From the NCBI GenBank assembly GCA_025455285.1, contig JALOMU010000018.1, positions 1 through 10,286 of the forward strand: 10,286 bases of DNA. Direction: 5' to 3'. The notes under the pieces were generated by a model, which saw nothing but the letters and a program-made list of their open reading frames with translations, did not search any database and was not told the origin of the DNA. Both the position numbers and the translations under genes were made by a program. This document shows, piece after piece, positions 1 to 6,283 of the stretch; position 1 is the stretch's first letter, and every line of letters starts with the position of its first letter. The stretch is from Flavihumibacter sp. Lineage in GTDB: Bacteria > Bacteroidota > Bacteroidia > Chitinophagales > Chitinophagaceae.

Positions 1-42
1 AACCGCAAGGAAAAGGATTGCTGCACTTATAAATTTTTTCAT
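1..42 (-). CDS. SusD/RagB-like outer-membrane lipoprotein, 5' end only
   Basis: Only the first 14 codons lie in the window. The minus strand reads ATG at 42-40 and translates as MKKFISAAILFLAV, a lysine-rich start followed by a hydrophobic stretch, as expected for an export signal peptide. It begins 18 nt after the stop of the SusC-like gene, the near-universal position of susD in Bacteroidota. SusD-type proteins are surface lipoproteins that cap the SusC channel and capture substrate. The identity rests on position and the signal start; the lipobox and the protein body are outside the window. No clear Shine-Dalgarno sequence precedes the ATG, which is common in this phylum. The gene is presumably co-transcribed with susC. 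Confidence 0.72.
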   Translation of the reverse strand, partial: MKKFISAAILFLAV

Positions 43-60
43 TACTATACAGTTGATGGA

Positions 61-3000
61 TTAAAAATTAAGATTCAAACCGAAGTTGAATGTTCGGATA
101 TTCGGGTAAGCCGCGGTGTATGAATCTGTTTCGGGATCTACACCTTTGTACGGCGTTATTACAAACAGGTTCTGAGCATCTACGTGCACCTGAACGGCAG
201 AGAATGCCTTTCCCAGGAAACGTTTAGGCAGGGTATATCCCAGCGAAACGTTTTGCAAGCGCACGAACCATGCGTCCTGTACAAAAAAATCGCCAATGCC
301 GTAAGGTGACCACCCCCAGAAAGAGCTTGGATTGGTTGTGGATGGATTTTCCGGCGTCCAACGATCTTTAACTGAACGCAAGGCATTGTAACCATTCGAG
401 AAAACACCAGCAGCACCAACACCATAGGCAAAATGATTTGGGTCAGCAAAACGGCGACCAAACAAGCCATTAAAGTCGAAATTCAGACTCCAGTTTTTAT
501 ACTGAATAATATTCGTAATACCCGCCATATAACTAGGATCGTTGGTTCCCATTAACCTGGTGTCGGCATCATCAATGATTCCGTCGGGTGCCCCCAGGCG
601 AATAAAACGTCCATTGGCATCCACCATCGGGTTACCATTGGCATCACGTTGAAATCCATCAATATCTTTGATTTTGATCATGCCAGGTTTTAATTCTGGT
701 TGTCCGGCTGGTGCCTTCTCTCCCACTTGCAATATGCCATCAGAAACACGGCTATAGATAGCGCGGATCGGATCGTTTACATTTTCATACACAGCAGGTT
801 TCCAATCGGGCGCGCGTTCCATCCAATTGTCTTTGAAACGGGCCAACGAGAAACTGGTTCTCCATTGAAAATCTTTGCGCTGAACATTACGGGTATTGAT
901 AGTGATTTCAAAACCTCTGCTTTGTGTTTTTCCCACATTTGCAATAATGGAATTCACTTCATGATAGGAATTCAACGCTTTGGTGGCGAGCAAATCTGAA
1001 ATCACATTGCGATACACTTCAATGGAACCATCTACTTTTCCATTGAGTATGGAGAAATCCAATCCCAGGTTGGCACCTGTAGTAGTTTCCCATTTCAGAT
1101 CCGGATTTTCCAGACGGGCCAGCGAAACACCTATAAGCCTAACATCGTTTCCGGAAAGCCAGGCGGGATAGGCACCATATGCTGCGAACGCATTACTGTT
1201 GATTGTAGCGTTTCCAGTTTGACCATAACTGAAACGGAATTTCAGTTGAGAAAACGTACTCTTTAAAAAATCCATAAAGGGCTCTTCAACTACATTCCAG
1301 GCTATAGCTGCTGATGGAAAAGTTCCCCATTTATTATTGGCAGCAAATACGCTGGCTCCATCTGTACGAATGGTTGCCGTTAGGTAATATCGACCTTTAT
1401 AATTATAATTCAGACGACCGAAATAAGAAGCAATCATATTTTTGGAACCGGCTGAGTTACTGGGTAATTGCACACTTCCTGCTCCAAGATTATTCCATAA
1501 AAAGGCATCGGTAATAAAACCGGTAGCGCCTTCACTGTTCATCGCATTTACGAATTGTTGTTGCGATACGCCCCCTAACAGATCTACGGTATGACCAATC
1601 CCTATTTTTCGGTTATAGTTAGCAGTTGCTTCTAACAAATAAGAATTCGATTCTGAATTTGAAATAAACGCACGGCCCCGTTCCAATGCACCATGCAGGG
1701 TGGTAGTGGGCAGGTAGTTTTGTCTTTTTGAATTACCGCGATCAATTCCAGCCTTAAGTTTCATGGTCAATCCACTTAACGGCATGATATCTACATAGAA
1801 ATTTCCGAGGAAACGTTCAATGCGACCGAGGTCAGTGATAGTCAGCAGGGAATACGGATTGGGTTGCAAAGCAAGCTGTGGATTCAGCGGATAATTTCCC
1901 TGTTCATCAAGGGCGGGAATATGTGGTCCCTGTTGAATGGCGGCCCGAATAATCCCTGAGTTTTCAAATTGATCGGCACCCAGTTGTGTGTTTGAATTAT
2001 CAATTCTGCTGAGCGTCATATTGATGCCCGTTCGGACATATTTATTAACATCCTGATCAATATTGGCACGTATGGAATACCGTTTGAATTCCGAATTTTT
2101 TACGATTGCTTTCTGATCATAAAAATTACCGGATATAAGGTATCGGGTAGATTTATTTCCACCTGATAAAGAGATATTATGCTGCATGGTTTGTCCATCT
2201 CTGGTAACGAGATCAAACCAGTCAGTACCACGACCAACATTGTTGATAGCATTCTGTGTATACAATTTTCTGAATGGCCCATTCACCGGATTGGCTTCCG
2301 CTTCTGCCTGGGTTCTGGTTCCATAAGGAAGTACGTTATTGTCAAATTGCCATTGTTCCCAGGCCGCTTCATTACGTACCTGCATCCATTCATTCAAGGG
2401 TAAAACATCAAAGGGATTCTTGTATTTCTGTAGAGAATAGTTTCCGGAATACTGCACTTTCAATCCGCCTTCACTTCCCTTTTTTGTAGTGATCAGGATA
2501 ACGCCATTGGCAGCTCTTGACCCATAGATGGAAGTAGCACTCGCATCTTTTAATACTTCAATTGATTCGATATCATTTGGGTTGAAAGAGTTCAGTACAC
2601 TTTGTGTTCCTGCATTATAACGGCCACCGCTTTCCGGTTGGGCGAGATCGGTAATTGGGAAACCATCTACTACAATTAATGGTGCATTACTGGCATTAAC
2701 AGATCCTGCACCACGTACAAGGATATCAAGTCCACCGCCGGGCTGCGCGCTGTTCTGACGAATGGTTAATCCGGCTACTTTACCTTTCAGCATATTGCCA
2801 ATCTCCGGACCGGAAGACAACACCAGATCCTTGGTTTTTACTGAGGAAACTGCACCGGTGAGGTCCTTTTTCTTTTGCGTTCCATAGCCAATTACGACAA
2901 CTTCTTCGCCCTGTGTTTCTTGTGGTTTCAGGGATATGCTTACAATGCTGTTGCTTTGAGAAACGGCAACTTCTTGCGTTTCATATCCCACAAAGGAAAT

Positions 3001-3573
3001 CACGAGGATTGCCCGCTCACCAGGAATTTGCAGGGAAAATTCACCATTACCATTGGTGGTGGTACCGCCTTCTCCACCTTTAATTCTGATTGAAGCACCA
3101 TCAAGGGGTTGGTTGGGATTATCGGCAGAAAGGATACGCCCTTTAATATCTATAGGAGGTGGAGCGGTTTCTTCCACCGGTTCGGGAGAAACACTTTCTG
3201 TTTTAGGTGAAATCACAATAAACTTGTCGCGGATGGTATACGACAACATTTGATTTTTAAAAATCTGGTCGAGTGCATTCTCTAAACTAGTGTTTCTTAG
3301 ATCGATGTTTACTTTAGTTGCTCGGGCTAGTTCAGATTTACCATAGATGACCCGGTAACCCGATTGCTTAGTAATTTCTTTCAACACCAGATCGATACGT
3401 GCATTGTTCATCTTCAATGTAACCGCCTGGGCATAACTGCCCGCATTGGCCTGTACAAGAAAGGCAAAGAATAATACAACTGTAAGTTTCATACTTAAGC
3501 AGATTTTGGTTTGTTGTGCTAAATAGCAGGAATACCTGCACAGCAGTCCTTGGCGATGATCGTTCAATCGCAT
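61..3573 (-). CDS. SusC/RagA-family TonB-dependent outer-membrane transporter with STN domain
   Basis: This 1170-residue protein should form the outer-membrane channel of a SusCD uptake complex powered by TonB. Its parts in order are a 27-residue N-terminal extension, a signal peptide (about 28-49, MKLTVVLFFAFLVQANAG), an STN domain (about 50-121), a proline-rich linker, a carboxypeptidase-regulatory-like beta-sandwich (about 142-217), a TonB-box-like segment EEVVVIGYGTQKKKDLTGA (223-241), a plug (about 235-365, with VVDGFP and DIESIEVLKDASATSIYGSRAANGVI-type motifs) and a beta-barrel ending in FNFGLNLNF. The terminal phenylalanine is the usual outer-membrane assembly signal. The STN domain marks it as a transducer that signals to the FecR gene just upstream. 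The start is uncertain: ATG 3573 gives the extension often annotated in Chitinophagaceae SusC proteins, whereas ATG 3492 starts exactly at the signal peptide. The substrate cannot be told from sequence. Confidence 0.96.
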   Translation of the reverse strand: MRLNDHRQGLLCRYSCYLAQQTKICLSMKLTVVLFFAFLVQANAGSYAQAVTLKMNNARIDLVLKEITKQSGYRVIYGKSELARATKVNIDLRNTSLENALDQIFKNQMLSYTIRDKFIVISPKTESVSPEPVEETAPPPIDIKGRILSADNPNQPLDGASIRIKGGEGGTTTNGNGEFSLQIPGERAILVISFVGYETQEVAVSQSNSIVSISLKPQETQGEEVVVIGYGTQKKKDLTGAVSSVKTKDLVLSSGPEIGNMLKGKVAGLTIRQNSAQPGGGLDILVRGAGSVNASNAPLIVVDGFPITDLAQPESGGRYNAGTQSVLNSFNPNDIESIEVLKDASATSIYGSRAANGVILITTKKGSEGGLKVQYSGNYSLQKYKNPFDVLPLNEWMQVRNEAAWEQWQFDNNVLPYGTRTQAEAEANPVNGPFRKLYTQNAINNVGRGTDWFDLVTRDGQTMQHNISLSGGNKSTRYLISGNFYDQKAIVKNSEFKRYSIRANIDQDVNKYVRTGINMTLSRIDNSNTQLGADQFENSGIIRAAIQQGPHIPALDEQGNYPLNPQLALQPNPYSLLTITDLGRIERFLGNFYVDIMPLSGLTMKLKAGIDRGNSKRQNYLPTTTLHGALERGRAFISNSESNSYLLEATANYNRKIGIGHTVDLLGGVSQQQFVNAMNSEGATGFITDAFLWNNLGAGSVQLPSNSAGSKNMIASYFGRLNYNYKGRYYLTATIRTDGASVFAANNKWGTFPSAAIAWNVVEEPFMDFLKSTFSQLKFRFSYGQTGNATINSNAFAAYGAYPAWLSGNDVRLIGVSLARLENPDLKWETTTGANLGLDFSILNGKVDGSIEVYRNVISDLLATKALNSYHEVNSIIANVGKTQSRGFEITINTRNVQRKDFQWRTSFSLARFKDNWMERAPDWKPAVYENVNDPIRAIYSRVSDGILQVGEKAPAGQPELKPGMIKIKDIDGFQRDANGNPMVDANGRFIRLGAPDGIIDDADTRLMGTNDPSYMAGITNIIQYKNWSLNFDFNGLFGRRFADPNHFAYGVGAAGVFSNGYNALRSVKDRWTPENPSTTNPSSFWGWSPYGIGDFFVQDAWFVRLQNVSLGYTLPKRFLGKAFSAVQVHVDAQNLFVITPYKGVDPETDSYTAAYPNIRTFNFGLNLNF

Positions 3574-3580
3574 ACATTTG
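3550..3580 (+). promoter_or_regulatory. Candidate Bacteroidota promoter, antisense to susC
   Basis: On the plus strand TTG (3550-3552) is followed after exactly 20 nt by TACATTTG (3573-3580). This is an exact match to the Bacteroidota -7 box TAnnTTTG, with a -33 TTG at about the expected distance. The -7 box overlaps the complement of the upstream susC ATG (3571-3573). Transcription would start near 3585 and run away from susC coding sequence, toward the hairpin and T-tract at 3641-3671. No plus-strand gene follows, so a short RNA is the expected product. The match is read by eye. Confidence 0.5.
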
Positions 3581-3584
3581 TTAT

Positions 3585-3671
3585 AATTGGTGAATGAATT
3601 AAATAGTCCTGGAAGACTTTTTTCTGTAGCCAGTTAATTACCGGGAGTGCTTCGAACGCTTCCGGTTTTTT
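3585..3671 (+). ncRNA. Predicted antisense small RNA over the susC 5' leader (DonS-like)
   Basis: This RNA of about 87 nt is inferred from a promoter-like pair (TTG-N20-TACATTTG, 3550-3580) and an intrinsic-terminator-like hairpin with T6 (3641-3671). It contains no convincing open reading frame. It lies opposite the region about 12 to 98 nt upstream of the first susC ATG, so it would pair perfectly with the susC mRNA leader. Cis-antisense RNAs at this position are known in Bacteroides for susC operons controlled by ECF sigma/FecR pairs (DonS type), where they repress the operon, and this locus has the same sigma/FecR/SusC arrangement. The 5' end is approximate. A small 4-bp hairpin (AGTC/GACT, 3605-3618) followed by T residues could end it early. 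Its existence and function are inference. Confidence 0.42.
3641..3671 (+). terminator. Rho-independent terminator-like hairpin, plus strand
   Basis: The sequence CCGGGAGTG-CTTCGAA-CGCTTCCGG (3641-3665) folds as plus-strand RNA into a 9-bp stem that includes two G-U pairs, and is followed at once by six T residues (3666-3671). As minus-strand RNA the two G-U pairs become A-C mismatches and no T-tract follows, so the structure is oriented as a terminator for plus-strand transcription. No plus-strand protein gene precedes it, which fits the end of a short antisense RNA starting near 3585. Confidence 0.5.
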
Positions 3672-3685
3672 ACTGTAGTTAAAGG

Positions 3686-3703
3686 TTTAATTACATAATT
3701 AAA
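3686..3703. repeat. Perfect AT-rich palindrome between fecR and susC
   Basis: TTTAATTA-CA-TAATTAAA is an inverted repeat with 8-nt arms and a 2-nt centre. It lies 13 nt beyond the fecR stop, upstream of susC. A dyad of this size could be a protein-binding operator for the susC promoter. The arms are purely A+T, so chance occurrence in AT-rich intergenic DNA is possible. Confidence 0.35.
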
Positions 3704-3716
3704 ATTTTAGGGGTGG

Positions 3717-4904
3717 TTATTTACTTACGGTGATTACTTTATTATTGATGGAAAACTTAACCTGTTTGGTGAGCTCCAGCAATTCCAGGAGTTTGGACAT
3801 ATTTACATTTCTTGGAATCTCCGCTACAAACTGTTCTTCGATTTTATCTTTATAGACTACTTCTACACCATACCACCTTGCTACATTACGCATGATGGTT
3901 TCGATGTTGGTGCCGTTGAATTGAAAAAGACCATTCTTCCAGGCCAGCGTTTCTTCCAGATCGGGAGTTTCATTTAGTTTCAACTTGCCTTCTTTATTGC
4001 AGGATTGTTGTCCGGGTTCAATGACAAGGAAACTGACCGTTGTACCACCAGAGCTTATAGTTGAAACTTTCACTTTCCCTTCAACCAGGGTTGTGTTAAT
4101 AGTTTGTTCATCATGGTATGCATTAACATTGAAATGAGTGCCCAGCACCTCGATTACCTGATCGCCCACTTTTACTTTGAAAGGCTGATGGATATTTTTA
4201 GCCACTTCAAAATATACTTCGCCAGTAATGGCAACACTCCTTTCCTTTCCTGCAAAAACAGTTGGATACGTAATGGAGGAAGCCGAATTCAGCCAGATAG
4301 CGGTGCCGTCTGGCAGGGTAAGCTGGTATTGTCCACCTATTGGGGTAGTCATAGTATTGTATAGGATTTTTTCACTGCTGCTAGCATTTTCATATGCCAG
4401 TTCACCATTGCTGCGTTTAATGATTCGGGCATTCCCTTGGTTAGCGATGAGTCCGTTTGATAAACTGTCCAGTACTACTTTAGTTCCATCACCCAGTGTA
4501 AGGGTAGCGAAATTACCTCCCGGTGCTACATCGCCCAGAACTGTGGTGGCTACAACCTGCGGTGGAGTAATGGTTGCAAGTGGTTTAGTTGCCAGATAAA
4601 CAAGAAATCCTCCTGCAGCAAGTAAAAAGATCGCCGCTATTTTACTCAAGTGCCTACTGAAAAAATAAATGTAACGAGGTCGTTTAGAGGTCTCTTTCAT
4701 TATTCTTTCAAAATATGCTTCCCTCTCCTCTTCAGACAGCTTCTTTTCCGCCAGATACCCTTCCCATTTCTGCTTCATCCATTCTTCTATCGAGGAATCC
4801 GTATCTATCTGTGAAATCATTTCATTGAGTTCTTCCGTTTCTATCTCAGTAATCGATTTTTGGAAGAATTGCTCTAATAAATAGTAGAGTCGTTGGGTTT
4901 GCAT
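3717..4904 (-). CDS. FecR-family anti-sigma factor with DUF4974-like C-terminus
   Basis: This 395-residue inner-membrane protein should hold the neighbouring ECF sigma factor inactive until signalled by the STN domain of SusC. The N-terminal cytoplasmic part (about 1-85) is the sigma-binding region. One membrane segment follows (about 88-106, KIAAIFLLAAGGFLVYLA). The periplasmic part carries GDVAPGGNFATLTLGDG (124-140), a typical FecR core (about 184-281, including LTLPDGTAIWLNSASSITYP and GEVYFEV) and a C-terminal STN-like DUF4974 domain (about 326-393, FQFNGTNIETIMRNVARWYG onward). The two LTLxDGT segments (134-141 and 195-201) suggest related strand arrangements. Length and order are ordinary for Bacteroidota FecR. 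The start at ATG 4904 has no strong Shine-Dalgarno site. It lies 111 nt downstream of the sigma gene, in the usual sigma-fecR-susC order. Confidence 0.95.
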   Translation of the reverse strand: MQTQRLYYLLEQFFQKSITEIETEELNEMISQIDTDSSIEEWMKQKWEGYLAEKKLSEEEREAYFERIMKETSKRPRYIYFFSRHLSKIAAIFLLAAGGFLVYLATKPLATITPPQVVATTVLGDVAPGGNFATLTLGDGTKVVLDSLSNGLIANQGNARIIKRSNGELAYENASSSEKILYNTMTTPIGGQYQLTLPDGTAIWLNSASSITYPTVFAGKERSVAITGEVYFEVAKNIHQPFKVKVGDQVIEVLGTHFNVNAYHDEQTINTTLVEGKVKVSTISSGGTTVSFLVIEPGQQSCNKEGKLKLNETPDLEETLAWKNGLFQFNGTNIETIMRNVARWYGVEVVYKDKIEEQFVAEIPRNVNMSKLLELLELTKQVKFSINNKVITVSK

Positions 4905-4923
4905 ATTAGCTACATTTCACCGC

Positions 4924-4951
4924 CAGGTACATAAGACAGCCAGACAGGTAC
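4924..4951 (-). promoter_or_regulatory. Direct repeats GTACCTG spaced 21 bp upstream of fecR
   Basis: On the minus strand GTACCTG occurs at 4951-4945 and again at 4930-4924, two helical turns apart and each preceded by TTA or TTAT. The pair ends about 20 nt before the fecR ATG (4904). Equal spacing on one helix face is typical of operator half-sites. No protein can be assigned; the local sigma factor and the AraC regulator are the obvious candidates. Two 7-nt matches could also be chance. Confidence 0.3.
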
Positions 4952-4991
4952 TAAGTAGACAATCGGTAAACAAAAAGGGAGTAGTCGAATG

Positions 4992-5021
4992 AAAAAAAAT
5001 TACTGTTAGAGCGTACTACAG
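4992..5021 (-). terminator. Weak terminator-like hairpin after the sigma gene
   Basis: Reading the minus strand from 5021, CTGTAG, a 6-nt loop and CTAACAG form a 6-bp stem with one bulged A. TAA and eight T residues (4999-4992) follow. The 5' arm contains the sigma stop codon TAG (5018-5016). The stem is short and not GC-rich, so termination would be partial at best. If it works, it would lower fecR transcription relative to the sigma gene. Confidence 0.3.
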
Positions 5022-5612
5022 AAATTTGAACAGCCCGATTAACAGTGCACCGGTTAGTCCGGTTTGTTTTTCTAACATGAGCCGGATGGTTCTAACTGCT
5101 TGTGCTACATGTTTTTTAACTGTCAGAGGGGAAATATTTAACTGCTGTGCGATTTCACGGGTTTTCATTCCCTGATCCTGGCGCAGCTGATAAATTTTCT
5201 TTTGTTGTGGAGGTAATAGATTGATAGCTTCCTGAAGAAAACGATTGGTTTCCTTGTAATTAATACTTTGCGTGACAGGATCACAGGCTTCCTTGGTGGC
5301 ATATTTAATGCCTGTAAGGATTAGACGCTCAAGATTGGCTCTTTTGAAACCGTTCATCACCTGGTTTTTGGCAAGGGTATAGAGCCAGGCATCAAAAGTT
5401 CTGATTTCCTTCAGGCTTTCCCGATGCTGCCATACTTTAATAAAGACATCTTGTAGAACATCTTCAGCAATTTGTTTGGATTCGGTTAGACGCATGGTGT
5501 AACTAAATAATTTATCGCCATGCAAATCGTATAGGGTGCGAAAAGCATTTCTATCACCCTCAGCCAATTGCCGAAGCAGTATTTGTTCATCTATGGATCG
5601 TTCCGGATGCAC
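5016..5612 (-). CDS. ECF RNA polymerase sigma factor (Bacteroidetes expansion family)
   Basis: From GTG 5612 this is a 198-residue extracytoplasmic-function sigma factor, expected to direct RNA polymerase to the susCD promoter when released by FecR. Sigma region 2 covers about 21-90 (AFRTLYDLHGDKLFSYTMRL, then EDVLQDVFIKVWQH, the core-binding and -10 recognition segment). Region 4 covers about 129-181 (LPPQQKKIYQLRQDQGMKTR, then EIAQQLNISPLTVKKHVAQA, a helix-turn-helix). A short hydrophobic tail (ALLIGLFKFL) ends the protein. No in-frame ATG exists near the start. The candidates are GTG 5612, giving a normal length and an N-terminus that fits the family, or GTG 5669, adding 19 atypical residues (QHIVFWLTLGCCENKPNC). 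A near-consensus -7 box TAACTTTA (5647-5640, minus) weakly favours 5612. The gene lies downstream of an ankyrin gene on the same strand. Confidence 0.93.
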   Translation of the reverse strand: MHPERSIDEQILLRQLAEGDRNAFRTLYDLHGDKLFSYTMRLTESKQIAEDVLQDVFIKVWQHRESLKEIRTFDAWLYTLAKNQVMNGFKRANLERLILTGIKYATKEACDPVTQSINYKETNRFLQEAINLLPPQQKKIYQLRQDQGMKTREIAQQLNISPLTVKKHVAQAVRTIRLMLEKQTGLTGALLIGLFKFL

Positions 5613-5662
5613 GCAGTTTGGTTTGTTTTCGCAGCATCCTAAAGTTAACCAAAAAACAATAT

Positions 5663-5693
5663 GTTGCACACAACCTACGCAATCGTATGCGTA
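5663..5693. repeat. Two adjacent small inverted repeats before the sigma gene
   Basis: GTTG-CACA-CAAC (5663-5674) and TACGCA-ATCGTA-TGCGTA (5676-5693) are perfect inverted repeats lying side by side between the ankyrin stop and the sigma gene. The upstream GTG candidate start (5669-5667) falls in the loop of the first. They may be operator half-sites or RNA hairpins affecting sigma translation. No T-tract follows on the minus strand, so they do not look like a terminator. Confidence 0.33.
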
Positions 5694-5710
5694 TGCATTT
5701 CTTTAGTTTT

Positions 5711-6274
5711 TTAAAGGGGGCTTTCCAGGATTCGTACGATTTCCTTATACCCTGCCTTCCTGGCGTGCTCCAAAGCAGTAATACCATTTTTATCCGGTAT
5801 AGACCGATCGCTACCTGCAGCTACCAGGATTTCAACTATGGTAACGTATTTTGAACTTCCATCCCCAAGCAATACCGCTTCCATTAGAGCTGTCCATCCA
5901 AGGCGATTAACATGATTAATTGGAAAGCCCTTAGCATTCGCTAACAACTTTACTGTTTCAATATGACCGCGCTCACAGGCAGGGATTAACGCAGTTCCAT
6001 TATACCGGTTAAATACATCAAAGCGGGCTCCGTTATTCAGAAATAACTGAACGAATTCGGTATAACCCAAAGCACCTGATAATAAAAAGGGACTGTCCAA
6101 TTGTTCATTTTGATAATTGACATTGGCACCCAATTTCAACAGCTCGGTTGCTTTCTCCAAATTCCGGTCCCGTACTGCCTGTAATAATGACTTATTGATT
6201 TTATCCATTTGATCAAATGCTGAAGGAGTGGTTGATAAAAAGAAAGAAATAAAAAAAATGACTAGCGCTTTCAT
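5711..6274 (-). CDS. Exported ankyrin-repeat protein
   Basis: This 187-residue protein has an N-terminal signal peptide (about 1-19, MKALVIFFISFFLSTTPSA) and then consists almost wholly of ankyrin repeats. Repeat-like units begin near residues 27 (SLLQAVRDRNLEKATELLKL, then GANVNYQ), 60, 92 (NGTALIPACERGHIETVKLL), 126 (GWTALMEAVLLG) and 163 (NGITALEHARKAGYKEIVRI). Ankyrin repeats bind proteins and have no enzymatic role. The signal peptide places this one in the periplasm or anchored outside the cytoplasm. It starts 9 nt after the stop of the amidohydrolase gene, so the two are almost surely co-transcribed and the protein may act as a partner or chaperone of that exported enzyme. A weak purine-rich site (ACAGG) lies just before the ATG. 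The function is otherwise unknown. Confidence 0.9.
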   Translation of the reverse strand: MKALVIFFISFFLSTTPSAFDQMDKINKSLLQAVRDRNLEKATELLKLGANVNYQNEQLDSPFLLSGALGYTEFVQLFLNNGARFDVFNRYNGTALIPACERGHIETVKLLANAKGFPINHVNRLGWTALMEAVLLGDGSSKYVTIVEILVAAGSDRSIPDKNGITALEHARKAGYKEIVRILESPL

Positions 6275-6283
6275 GTGCCTGTA

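Noticed and set aside
700..3253. Plus-strand open frames of 60-99 codons inside the susC gene
   Set aside because: They lie antisense to a clearly conserved transporter, have no recognisable domains, and their composition follows the susC codons.
4104..4599. Plus-strand open frames opposite fecR (86 and 123 codons)
   Set aside because: The opposite strand encodes well-conserved FecR domains; these frames show no domain or start signal.
5618..5854. 78-codon plus-strand frame spanning the sigma-ankyrin junction
   Set aside because: It is antisense to two real genes with no promoter or domain evidence.
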